Source: Microcaldota archaeon (GTDB lineage: Archaea; Micrarchaeota; Micrarchaeia; Micrarchaeales; CABMGC01). Taken from it: a stretch of DNA of 64,000 nt. The notes below the pieces were generated by a model. The model saw only the letters and a program-made list of their open reading frames with translations. It did not search any database and was not told the DNA's origin. Location of the stretch: the NCBI GenBank assembly GCA_021797745.1, contig JAJZZD010000001.1, positions 1 to 64,000 on the forward strand, written 5' to 3'. The position numbers and the translations under genes were made by a program. How positions within the stretch are numbered: the first letter of the stretch is position 1; each line of letters opens with the position of its first letter. Shown one piece after another: positions 16,361 through 23,297 of the stretch.

Positions 16361-16900
16361 TTACTTTTTGTCTTCGGGCTTCGCGGCCTTTTTCTCCATC
16401 AGCTTTTTGCCCAGTTCTTCCCTATTTTTCGTTATGCTATGTATCTTCTCTAAATCCTCTTTTTTCAGGACGCGCCCGAGTATGTATTGAGAGTAATCAA
16501 CAGATATCTGCGAGACGTTCATGGCGAGTGTTTCTATGTCTGCCGGCTTCAGTTTCAACTCCCTTTCTGGTTTTATCAGCTCCACACCTGCTGGCGCGAA
16601 GTTGAACGACACGTTAAGCAAAGACCAAAGATCCTTGAAGAGAACAGTGAGCTCTGCGCTTGTCGAGAACACATCCTGCATCTTGAGCGGCTCTTCTATC
16701 GCTCCGTAGCAGTAAACGACGCCTGGCATCTTCAGCAGGCGGTTGTTGGCAAGGTCGATCATAAGCGGCTGCAAGTCTTCTGCCTTTTCGCTCTGCATGT
16801 CGAAAAACATCCTTACGAGAATTCCTCCATTGTCAATTGTTTTAGTCGTTAATTCATCAACTTCAGATTTCGCCATCTTATCACTTATTTGCTTTCGCAT
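16361..16900 (-). CDS. Conserved-looking hypothetical protein cotranscribed with hisS
   Basis: A 179-residue protein of unknown function. It has an alpha/beta first half (GGILVRMFFDMQSEKAEDLQPLMIDLANNRLLKMPGVVYCYG, ferredoxin-like in pattern) and a second half with VSFNFAPAGVELIKPERELKLKPADIETLAMNVSQIS, ending in a lysine-rich tail. No signal or membrane segment. An internal ATG at 16876 preceded by AGTGAT matches the local ribosome-binding sites and may be the true start. It begins five bases after the hisS stop, so the two share a transcript. A translation-related role is only inferred from that. Confidence 0.6.
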   Translation of the reverse strand: MRKQISDKMAKSEVDELTTKTIDNGGILVRMFFDMQSEKAEDLQPLMIDLANNRLLKMPGVVYCYGAIEEPLKMQDVFSTSAELTVLFKDLWSLLNVSFNFAPAGVELIKPERELKLKPADIETLAMNVSQISVDYSQYILGRVLKKEDLEKIHSITKNREELGKKLMEKKAAKPEDKK

Positions 16901-16905
16901 TTCTC

Positions 16906-18183
16906 TTATTTGTCTTTTTTAATTTTATCTATTGCTTCTTCCAGTCCCAGAAGCTCTTCTTGACCGCTGAGCATGTCCCTCAGTTTGACCTTGTTCTGCC
17001 CGCGCTCCTCGTTGCCGGCTATCACTGCATATTTGATATTGAGCGCGCTCGCATACTGCAGCTGTTTAGACAGGTTCCTGTCGGCAACATTCAAATCTGT
17101 ATAAATGCCTGCATATCTCAGTTCGCGAGCAACGTCACACGCATAATCTTTGTTTTCCTCGCCTATGTACGCGACGAAGGCCTTCGCGTATGTTTTAACC
17201 AAGCTTTCAGTTCCTAGAACATCGAAGATTCTATCTATCCCTATCGACGAGCCCGTGGCTGGTGTTTTTTTGTTCGAGAAGATGCCTATGAGATTGTCGT
17301 ATCTGCCGCCTGAACCCACTGACGGAAGTCTCTTTCCGTCTTTCACCAGTATGAATTCCCAGACGAATCCGGTATAATACGCAATTCCTCTCGCAAGCGA
17401 TAAATCTATTTGTATGCTTCCGCGTATCTTGTATGCTCTGACCAGGTTTACTAACTTCTTGAGATTTTCTATTTCCTCTTTTGCATTCGGAAGATTTTCC
17501 GCCAGTTTTGCCATCTTTTCGTCATCGTTGACGTCCTGCCTTATGAAGTTGAGTATGCTTTCCCCAGTTTTGTTGTCTATCCCCTTTTCGGCCAATTGCG
17601 CAATAAGGTCATCGCCGCTTATTTTCTGCATCTTGTCTATGACTCTTATTGCATCTGCAGATTTTTCTTCCGGCACATTGAATATTTCAAGTATCGCGTT
17701 AAGCAGCTTCCTGCTGTTCAACAATATTACATAATCTTCTACCCCTATCTCATCAATTGAAAGGGCACACGCTGCAATTGTTTCTGCATCGCTTTCTACA
17801 GACGTGCTTCCAACTATGTCGACGTCCGCCTGTATGAATTCCCTGTAGCGCATTCTCTGAGGCTCCTCCTTGCGCCACGAACTTCCTATCTGGTATCTTT
17901 TGAAAGGCAGCGGGAGGTCCTTGTTCATAGCGACATATCTTGCCATCGGCACGGTAAGGTCGTATCTAAGGGCTGAATTCTCTCCGGCTATCTCAAACAG
18001 CTCCTTTACTGTTTCTTCGCCGTACGCCTTCGCTGTAAGCACCTCCTTCGTTTCCATCGCCGGAGTAATCAGAGGATAAAATCCGAAGCGCTTGAATACC
18101 TCTTCTGTAGCATCGATTGCCTTTTTGACAAGAATTGCCCTTGCTGGGTCAAAGTCGCGCACGCCTCGTGGAGTAGATAACAT
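16906..18183 (-). CDS. hisS: Histidine-tRNA ligase
   Basis: A 425-residue class II synthetase. It starts with TPRGVRDFDP, followed by motif 1 region PLITPAMETKEVLTAKAYGEETVKELFEI, motif 2 (RYDLTVPMARYVAMN and RYQIGSSWRKEEPQRMRYREFIQADVDIVG), the histidine-specific LARGIAYYTGFVWEF, and motif 3 (GSSIGIDRIFDVL). The C-terminal anticodon-binding domain covers about 325-425. It charges tRNA-His. Length and motifs are ordinary for archaeal HisRS. Promoter lies in the 73-base AT-rich gap upstream. Confidence 0.97.
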   Translation of the reverse strand: MLSTPRGVRDFDPARAILVKKAIDATEEVFKRFGFYPLITPAMETKEVLTAKAYGEETVKELFEIAGENSALRYDLTVPMARYVAMNKDLPLPFKRYQIGSSWRKEEPQRMRYREFIQADVDIVGSTSVESDAETIAACALSIDEIGVEDYVILLNSRKLLNAILEIFNVPEEKSADAIRVIDKMQKISGDDLIAQLAEKGIDNKTGESILNFIRQDVNDDEKMAKLAENLPNAKEEIENLKKLVNLVRAYKIRGSIQIDLSLARGIAYYTGFVWEFILVKDGKRLPSVGSGGRYDNLIGIFSNKKTPATGSSIGIDRIFDVLGTESLVKTYAKAFVAYIGEENKDYACDVARELRYAGIYTDLNVADRNLSKQLQYASALNIKYAVIAGNEERGQNKVKLRDMLSGQEELLGLEEAIDKIKKDK

Positions 18184-18256
18184 TCAATTCCTTTTACTTC
18201 TTTTTCCATCACAGTTAAACTTATTAAAAGAATTGGATTTCTTGTTTGATTATTTC

Positions 18257-18658
18257 TTACTTTATGATATTCCTCAGCTGTATTAACCTTGTAATAACAT
18301 ATTTAGGCTTGGTGCGAGGCTGCATGTTTCTGAATTTGCCGCGTCTTATCCAAACCGTTTGAAACTTCATCTCATTTCCAATTTCAATATCTTCGAAGTA
18401 ATCCGAAACAAGATAAACACTATCCTGATCTGCGACTCCAATAAAATCTGCCGTCGATTTCTTTTTTGGGAAAATCTTCTTGGAGAATAGCCCATCTGTG
18501 CCGAATTCGCCCAAGACAGCGTCCCAGTTCCTGTCTCCAACGCTCCAAAGCCACAGTTCGCTTTTCTGTTTAAGCGACTTCAAAATAGTCCAATCTGCAT
18601 ACAGCGCCCTTCTTTCTGGGTCATACAGCGTTCTGTTTAAGTCAAAAATTACTAGCAT
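18257..18658 (-). CDS. Small HAD-superfamily protein
   Basis: A 133-residue HAD-fold protein. Motif I is FDLNRTLYD, with D6 as nucleophile but Asn instead of the usual second Asp. Motif II could be LWSVGD, the lysine motif is around IFPKKKS, and motif III is YLVSDYFEDIEIG, followed by FQTVWIRRGK as in phosphatase-type HADs. No cap domain is present. The D-x-N variant may have altered or no phosphatase activity. It starts the AT-rich 18.2-20.4 kb block, whose base composition differs from the flanking hisS and thioredoxin genes. Confidence 0.7.
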   Translation of the reverse strand: MLVIFDLNRTLYDPERRALYADWTILKSLKQKSELWLWSVGDRNWDAVLGEFGTDGLFSKKIFPKKKSTADFIGVADQDSVYLVSDYFEDIEIGNEMKFQTVWIRRGKFRNMQPRTKPKYVITRLIQLRNIIK

Positions 18659-18677
18659 TTGATCACATTAAACATAA

Positions 18678-19058
18678 TTACGTTTGAATTCCTAAAGTCT
18701 TGATTTCACATGAGTCACCAGCACCCCAAAATTTACGCGCCCATTGAGTTTTTACATTTTCTTCAACTATGGCTCCTCCATTTTTTGAATACTTTGCTAT
18801 GATTTTATACGCAGTTGGATCTGAAAAGCTCAGCACCCTAACTGGAAATTTTTTCTGTACATCTGATTTTAAAAAGAAAAAAGGTTTAAACTTTTCAACA
18901 TCAATTCCTTGTTTTTTTGCTTCGTCTGAAATTCTTTTATAGTTACTAAGTGAGTCTCCACCACAGTCCCAGTCTTTTAAAACTAATATGTCTGGAAGCG
19001 TAGCCCCGGCGTTTTTGAGCAGTTCTCTTGTAAATAATCTATTATTTATTTTAGCCAC
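18678..19058 (-). CDS. 3' portion of a TAG-interrupted gene (unknown function)
   Basis: The open frame covers 126 residues from a GTG at 19056-19058. It continues upstream without a break for 31 more codons to a TAG at 19152-19154, and that TAG is the stop of the next gene upstream in exactly the same frame. The 31 codons read as normal protein (…YSRVINYAADDKVEGQ…GSFVAKINNRLFTREL), so this is probably the C-terminal third of one ~454-residue protein. It ends with a WARKFWGAGDS stretch. No recognisable domain. It could be made by readthrough or internal initiation, or be dead. Confidence 0.5.
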   Translation of the reverse strand: MAKINNRLFTRELLKNAGATLPDILVLKDWDCGGDSLSNYKRISDEAKKQGIDVEKFKPFFFLKSDVQKKFPVRVLSFSDPTAYKIIAKYSKNGGAIVEENVKTQWARKFWGAGDSCEIKTLGIQT

Positions 19059-19151
19059 GAAGCTGCCTTGAGGAACAACATTCTGACCTTCAACCTTATC
19101 ATCAGCAGCATAGTTTATTACTCTTGAATACTCGTTTGTACGGCCGTTATC

Positions 19152-20042
19152 CTAGTTTTCCCTATCTATAACATCGACTTTGAAACCCTGTTTTATCAGA
19201 GAAGAAGTAAGTATCTCTAATTCCTTCGTATAAAATCCGCGCAATTGCCATTTTTTTGGTGCTATTACGGCAAGTGCGCTCCCTTGCGCCATGCCATTTA
19301 TCATGGTCTTAACGACACAGTTCATCGGACTTGAGTCATTTATTAGTCTTTTGTCAGCAAACGAACCGAAATCTGCCAAGAAATCCTGTATATCTGGATT
19401 TATATCGGTGACATATATCTGGTACTTTCCTGCCTTAATAGACTCATAAGTGTCAGCGACTAATCTCACATCTAAATTCATAAACGGCACTCTGAATTTT
19501 GTGTCTTCATTCAATATTTCGAATAATCTGTCATATATCATTGTCAATCTACGCGAAAGGTCCGGCACAGGCAACGGATTTGATTTTATTCTGCGGTTGT
19601 ATGAAAACTTTTCGTAATCATTAGCTTCTCGATAAAGTTTCATGGCATCGAGATACACATTATCTGCAAATGTGATCGTTTCTCCGCTTCCTGTTTTGCA
19701 GGTATCTTTAAGGTATGCTGGAGTTATGAAGCCCTTTTCATTGCTTATCCCACAATTAAATACTAATCTTAACAGTGTATCTTGCAGTCTTTCGGTGCGT
19801 CGTGTAGGCTGCGCATCGAGAAATCTTTTAATCGCATTCGATTCACTCGGTGTCGGATTGTATTCAGAGATGGGAACCCCGTCTCTAAATAATATGTATA
19901 ATTCAGCAGAAACTGGTACTGAAGAGACCCGTGCTATTCCGAGCGGTAAACAGACTACTGCATTTCTTTTTACCTCATTTAAATAATTATTGAGCTTAGC
20001 GGTGAAATAATTCACCGCCAACTCCTTTTCTGACTTCTTCAT
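19152..20042 (-). CDS. 5' portion of a TAG-interrupted gene (unknown function)
   Basis: A 296-residue protein ending with a TAG (19152-19154), after which the same frame stays open to 18678. I do not recognise a domain. It is soluble and alpha/beta, and includes VVCLPLGIARVSSVPVSAELYILFRDG, RLTMIYDRLFEILNEDTKF, YQIYVTDINPDIQDFL and VVKTMINGMAQGSALAVIAPKKW. Its ATG overlaps the end of the winged-helix gene by four bases, so the two are coupled. AT-rich composition suggests an acquired block. The termination may be a nonsense mutation, since TAG is used as a normal stop elsewhere in this window. Confidence 0.6.
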   Translation of the reverse strand: MKKSEKELAVNYFTAKLNNYLNEVKRNAVVCLPLGIARVSSVPVSAELYILFRDGVPISEYNPTPSESNAIKRFLDAQPTRRTERLQDTLLRLVFNCGISNEKGFITPAYLKDTCKTGSGETITFADNVYLDAMKLYREANDYEKFSYNRRIKSNPLPVPDLSRRLTMIYDRLFEILNEDTKFRVPFMNLDVRLVADTYESIKAGKYQIYVTDINPDIQDFLADFGSFADKRLINDSSPMNCVVKTMINGMAQGSALAVIAPKKWQLRGFYTKELEILTSSLIKQGFKVDVIDREN

Positions 20043-20425
20043 TCATTTTTTTCACCTTTTATTATTTCAAATATCAATTTACCAGTTCGAGTAATTTCTA
20101 CAGGAAAACCATTTTTGAAGCTGATGAGTTTGAGATCCTGCAGCGACTTTGAACTTGATTTCAGGGTAGAAAGAGGAACGTTTGATTCTCTTGAAATAGA
20201 TTTGAGCAAATACGTTATGCCGCTTATGCCATTAATGCGTGATAGGATTAGAATCTGATTTTTAGTTAATAGCCGCGATATTACTTCCTTCAATACTGAT
20301 GCGTCACTAGCCCTTAAGCTGAAATAGCTATCCCGTACTTTGTTGAGTGTTGGCCAGGCATCACTTTCACTTTTCTTTCTAGATATGTTCTGAAATTCCT
20401 GATATATAAGTATTGTGGACGACAC
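20039..20425 (-). CDS. Winged-helix DNA-binding protein
   Basis: A 128-residue protein starting with GTG. The C-terminal 75 residues resemble a winged helix: ILILSRINGISGITYLLKSISRESNVPLSTLKSSSKSLQDLKLISF, then a wing-like GFPVEITRTGKLIFEII. The N-terminal 50 residues are polar. It is the first gene of a two-gene unit with the TAG-interrupted gene (four-base overlap), and a 6-base inverted repeat covers its start codon, so it may regulate its own operon. Regulator plus unknown large protein in an AT-rich block suggests a mobile or defence-type cassette, but no hallmark gene proves that. Confidence 0.6.
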   Translation of the reverse strand: MSSTILIYQEFQNISRKKSESDAWPTLNKVRDSYFSLRASDASVLKEVISRLLTKNQILILSRINGISGITYLLKSISRESNVPLSTLKSSSKSLQDLKLISFKNGFPVEITRTGKLIFEIIKGEKNE

Positions 20426-20434
20426 ATATCGTCC
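20417..20434. promoter_or_regulatory. Inverted repeat over the start of the winged-helix gene
   Basis: GGACGA (20417-20422) and TCGTCC (20429-20434) form a perfect 6-base inverted repeat with a 6-base spacer that includes the GTG start codon. It is a candidate operator for the encoded winged-helix protein. Confidence 0.35.
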
Positions 20435-20460
20435 AGTGCAATAATCTCGTTTCTAAGTTT

Positions 20461-20778
20461 CTACATATTCTTCTTTACCCACTCCCTCAGGTCCTCCTTC
20501 GGTATCGCACCAACGCTCATGGCTTCCACTTCACCGTTCTTGAACATCAGTGCAGTTGGTATGCTCATTATGTTGTACTTGGTGGCAATCGCCTCGTTCT
20601 CATCTGTATTTAGCTTTCCGAACTTCACCTTGCCCTCGAAATCCTTAGAGACCTCTTCTAGTACGGGACTGAAGATTCTGCACGGACCGCACCACGCTGC
20701 CCAGAAGTCTACAACAACCGGAATCTTAGACTTGATTACCTCTTCTTCAAAATTTTTTTCGTTAAGTTCTATTGTCAT
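20461..20778 (-). CDS. trxA: Thioredoxin
   Basis: A 105-residue thioredoxin from the ATG at 20778; the frame extends 15 bases further, but TGTGGTAA just upstream of this ATG looks like the ribosome-binding site. VVVDFWAAWCGPCRIFSPVLEEVSKDF contains the redox-active WCGPC, and the cis-proline loop is MSIPTALMFKNGEV. It reduces protein disulfides in the cytoplasm, normally with a thioredoxin reductase not present here. A monocistronic gene, with its own AT-rich upstream region. Confidence 0.95.
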   Translation of the reverse strand: MTIELNEKNFEEEVIKSKIPVVVDFWAAWCGPCRIFSPVLEEVSKDFEGKVKFGKLNTDENEAIATKYNIMSIPTALMFKNGEVEAMSVGAIPKEDLREWVKKNM

Positions 20779-20913
20779 TTTACCACAGTGCAAGCCGCGT
20801 AAGTGGTTTGCAGTATTTATTTGCGAAGCACAAATATATATCTGTTATATGCTTATTTGCAGTGTGATGAGTTTAAGGTCTGATTTATGATGACGATCTT
20901 GAGTGCTGATTGA

Positions 20914-21144
20914 ATGGCTGTCATTTCGGAGCAGGCAGTGAAGGGAATAATAAAAAAATATGCAGAGGTCGAAGGGATTAGCATCACTGATGATGCCGTA
21001 AAAACTATGTCTGATATGCTCAACAGAAAAGCAAAGGAAATCGCCAAGTTTGCTGTAAATAACGCGAAGACCCAGAAGCGAGAAAAGGTAATGAAAAAAG
21101 ACATATCTGCATATGACTTAAAGGTCGGATTCGATGAGCCTTGA
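20914..21144 (+). CDS. Archaeal histone
   Basis: A 76-residue histone-fold protein. VISEQAVKGIIKKYAEVEGISITDDAVKTMSDMLNRKAKEIAKFAVNNAKTQKREKVMKKDISAYDL gives the helix-loop-long helix-loop-helix pattern, with conserved ITDDAV and K-K-D-I positions. Basic residues at the loop positions are compatible with DNA wrapping. It has a slightly longer first helix than HMf-type histones. The last 11 bases overlap the start of the zinc-ribbon gene at 21134, so they are coupled. Confidence 0.88.
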   Translation: MAVISEQAVKGIIKKYAEVEGISITDDAVKTMSDMLNRKAKEIAKFAVNNAKTQKREKVMKKDISAYDLKVGFDEP

Positions 21145-21697
21145 TGTTTTCAAAAACGGTAGCGGCAGATACAAAACTGATTTTTACGAAACCAAAATCT
21201 CTGCCCTGAGCGCATTTCTTGTAGCAGAAACCACATCTAAAGGAACGCTTTTAACTGAATTTTTGCAGAACGGCGATGTTGTAAACCAAATATATCGGCA
21301 GAGCAAGGATTCTTTAGAGGAAATGCGTGCATATCTCGGGAAAAATGATATAAAAATAAATGAAAAAGTTCCTTATGCTCCTCTTAAAATAAAAAGCAAG
21401 TGCCATGGCTGCGGAAAAGAAGAAATGCGCAGGGAACTCGAATCGGTGCCTGCTGAAAAGATAAGCGACGTGCCTGTGGTTCCGATTTTCGTGTGCGGCG
21501 GCTGCGGGAAAAGATACTACACTATGAACGAGCTTTTTCTCAAGAATCTGGTAGCTATGAATAAGGACCTGTTCGAGAGTGCCGACATAAAGGAAATGCA
21601 GAAAGATGAAGATGCATTCATACACAACCTAAGAGAGTACGTAATAAGAACTTTCGCTTCCAAAAAGATAGCGAGGCTCGACCTGAATAAAACTTGA
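21134..21697 (+). CDS. Zinc-ribbon protein of unknown function, coupled to histone
   Basis: A 187-residue protein. The N-terminal 80 residues are helical. A zinc ribbon runs about 85-130: KCHGCGKEEMRRELESVPAEKI, then VVPIFVCGGCGKRYYTMNEL, with two C-x-x-C-G knuckles. The C-terminal 55 residues are helical and charged. No family recognised. Its ATG overlaps the histone 3' end, and the PRC-barrel gene follows after 9 bases, giving a three-gene unit. A chromatin or transcription role is suggested by the coupling, not shown. Confidence 0.6.
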   Translation: MSLDVFKNGSGRYKTDFYETKISALSAFLVAETTSKGTLLTEFLQNGDVVNQIYRQSKDSLEEMRAYLGKNDIKINEKVPYAPLKIKSKCHGCGKEEMRRELESVPAEKISDVPVVPIFVCGGCGKRYYTMNELFLKNLVAMNKDLFESADIKEMQKDEDAFIHNLREYVIRTFASKKIARLDLNKT

Positions 21698-21706
21698 TGA
21701 AATTCA

Positions 21707-21958
21707 ATGAGTGGTTTTATGGTAATGATATCTGAACTTTACGGTAAAAAAGTCATAGGGAACAACGGACGATGGGTAGGCGAGGTATTCCATGTTGTCG
21801 TTGACACAGAAGCAGGAACAGTGTCACACCTGCTTCTCGGAAAGATAGATGAAAGGGTAAAAGGGGATATGATAAGGGAGTTGATAAAGAACAGCATCAC
21901 ATTTGACAGGGTAAAAAAGATCGCGGACACGATAGTGGTAGGTCAGGCACGCGAGTGA
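21707..21958 (+). CDS. PRC-barrel domain protein
   Basis: An 83-residue PRC-barrel protein: ISELYGKKVIGNNGRWVGEVFHVVVDTEAGTVSHLLLGKID, then a charged helix and the closing strand ADTIVVG. The true start may be the internal ATG at 21719 or 21725. Archaeal PRC-barrel proteins are small beta-barrels linked to RNA or membrane-associated processes; for example, CdpB proteins in cell division are of this fold. A second PRC-barrel gene is at 45512. The specific role is not identifiable. Confidence 0.78.
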   Translation: MSGFMVMISELYGKKVIGNNGRWVGEVFHVVVDTEAGTVSHLLLGKIDERVKGDMIRELIKNSITFDRVKKIADTIVVGQARE

Positions 21959-22118
21959 TTTTCGGAAATGTTCAACTACATCAGTTGCAATAGACTATCT
22001 GCCAAACATTCGGCTTCTTCGCGCATTTTTTTCGATGCATTTCCTGTTTATTACTTCTTCCAACCAACTTCTCTCGCAGTCGCATTTGCATCACATCCTA
22101 GCTGCGCATCCTTATTTA

Positions 22119-23216
22119 TCATTTTTTCCTAGTCAACATTCTTTTTAGTATTGTCTTTGGGCTGTCCATATCTCCGTATTCACCTAGAAAAGACTCCATG
22201 CCTAAAGCGTTAAGCAGTGTTATTGCCCTGCCTATGCCTTTTGCGCTTAGCTTCGAGTACAATGCATGCGCAAGTGCATGCAGCCTTATGTCTGTAGCAT
22301 ATTTTCTCTTAAATTTCTTTTCGTAATCTTTCAGCGGCTTACTATTTTTTACGTGCTCATATATCGCATTTGCAGCCATCATCGCGGCGTTGCCGCCGTA
22401 TATTATTCCGCCTCCTGTAGTAGGCTTTACCTGGCCCGCAGCATCGCCTATCAATAATACCTCCTTTCCCTCATCTACTATTTTCTTAGCGGTCCTTATT
22501 GGTATTATGCTTGCATGCTCACCTAGTTTTTTGCCAGTTTCCGAAATATCTTTGCAAAAATCCGTGCCCATGAATTTGTAAAATGCAGCTTTGCTGTTTC
22601 CATGTTTTGAATCTATCCCTATGCCTACCTCCATTATCTTTTCAGAATTCGGGCAATGCCAAGCAAAGAATCCCGGTGCTATTTTATTGTCAAAGAACAG
22701 GTCAACCGACCCAGAATTTTCTATGCTCATTTCGAATTCAGCCTTGTAGGTAAGTATGTACTTACTTATGCCTCCCATTCCAAAGTGTCTTGCCACAATG
22801 GATAGCGGGCCGTCTGCGCCTACTATTATACTGCTATTTCCGATTTCATCCAAAGCGTTTTCAGTTATCTTTTTTCCGGTTATGACATGCGCTCCTGCAG
22901 CCTCGCTTTCCTCTTTGCATATTTCATTTAGCTTCTGCCTGTCGAGCACGTGCGCCACAGGAACATTCGACTTTATGCGCATTACCTTGTTGCTTGCGTG
23001 TATGTTTGCTCCGAAAAGCGTGTTGGTCACTGCCGGCTTGTAGCCGATTTTCAAGCTGTTCAATCCATTTATCGATATTATGCCGCTTGCCACTACTGGC
23101 ACACCAAGATTTGCTTTCTGGTCGTAAACATATGTCTCTATGCCAAGCTGTGCCAGCCGCCTTGCAGCTATCAATCCAGATGTACCTGCGCCTATCACTG
23201 CTGCTGATGTTTTCAA
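22119..23216 (-). CDS. Geranylgeranyl reductase family FAD-dependent oxidoreductase
   Basis: A 365-residue flavoprotein. The N-terminal dinucleotide-binding site is AAVIGAGTSGLIAARRLAQLGIETYVYD. The middle has SSIIVGADGPLSIVARHFG, and the FAD-ribityl motif is VLLIGDAAGQVKPTTGGGIIYGGNAAMMAA, both typical of the GGR family. In archaea these enzymes saturate the isoprenoid chains of membrane lipids. A specific lipid substrate cannot be assigned, and related flavoproteins exist. It diverges from the aglB gene across 81 bases. Confidence 0.85.
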   Translation of the reverse strand: MKTSAAVIGAGTSGLIAARRLAQLGIETYVYDQKANLGVPVVASGIISINGLNSLKIGYKPAVTNTLFGANIHASNKVMRIKSNVPVAHVLDRQKLNEICKEESEAAGAHVITGKKITENALDEIGNSSIIVGADGPLSIVARHFGMGGISKYILTYKAEFEMSIENSGSVDLFFDNKIAPGFFAWHCPNSEKIMEVGIGIDSKHGNSKAAFYKFMGTDFCKDISETGKKLGEHASIIPIRTAKKIVDEGKEVLLIGDAAGQVKPTTGGGIIYGGNAAMMAANAIYEHVKNSKPLKDYEKKFKRKYATDIRLHALAHALYSKLSAKGIGRAITLLNALGMESFLGEYGDMDSPKTILKRMLTRKK

Positions 23217-23297
23217 TGTAAAACCTCAACTTTAGCTATATCTTATTAAATTTGTTGCTCTTTAAAATAGTGCTTTCTTCAAATCAATATACATAGT

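Noticed and set aside
19152-19154. TAG as a sense codon (pyrrolysine or reassignment)
   Set aside because: TAG clearly ends several other intact genes in the window, and no pyrrolysine tRNA or pyl gene is visible here.
21981-22091. 36-codon basic open frame on the minus strand, considered as a small ribosomal protein such as eL39
   Set aside because: Only a few residues resemble eL39 and the conserved RRHWRR-type end is missing. Insufficient support for a gene.
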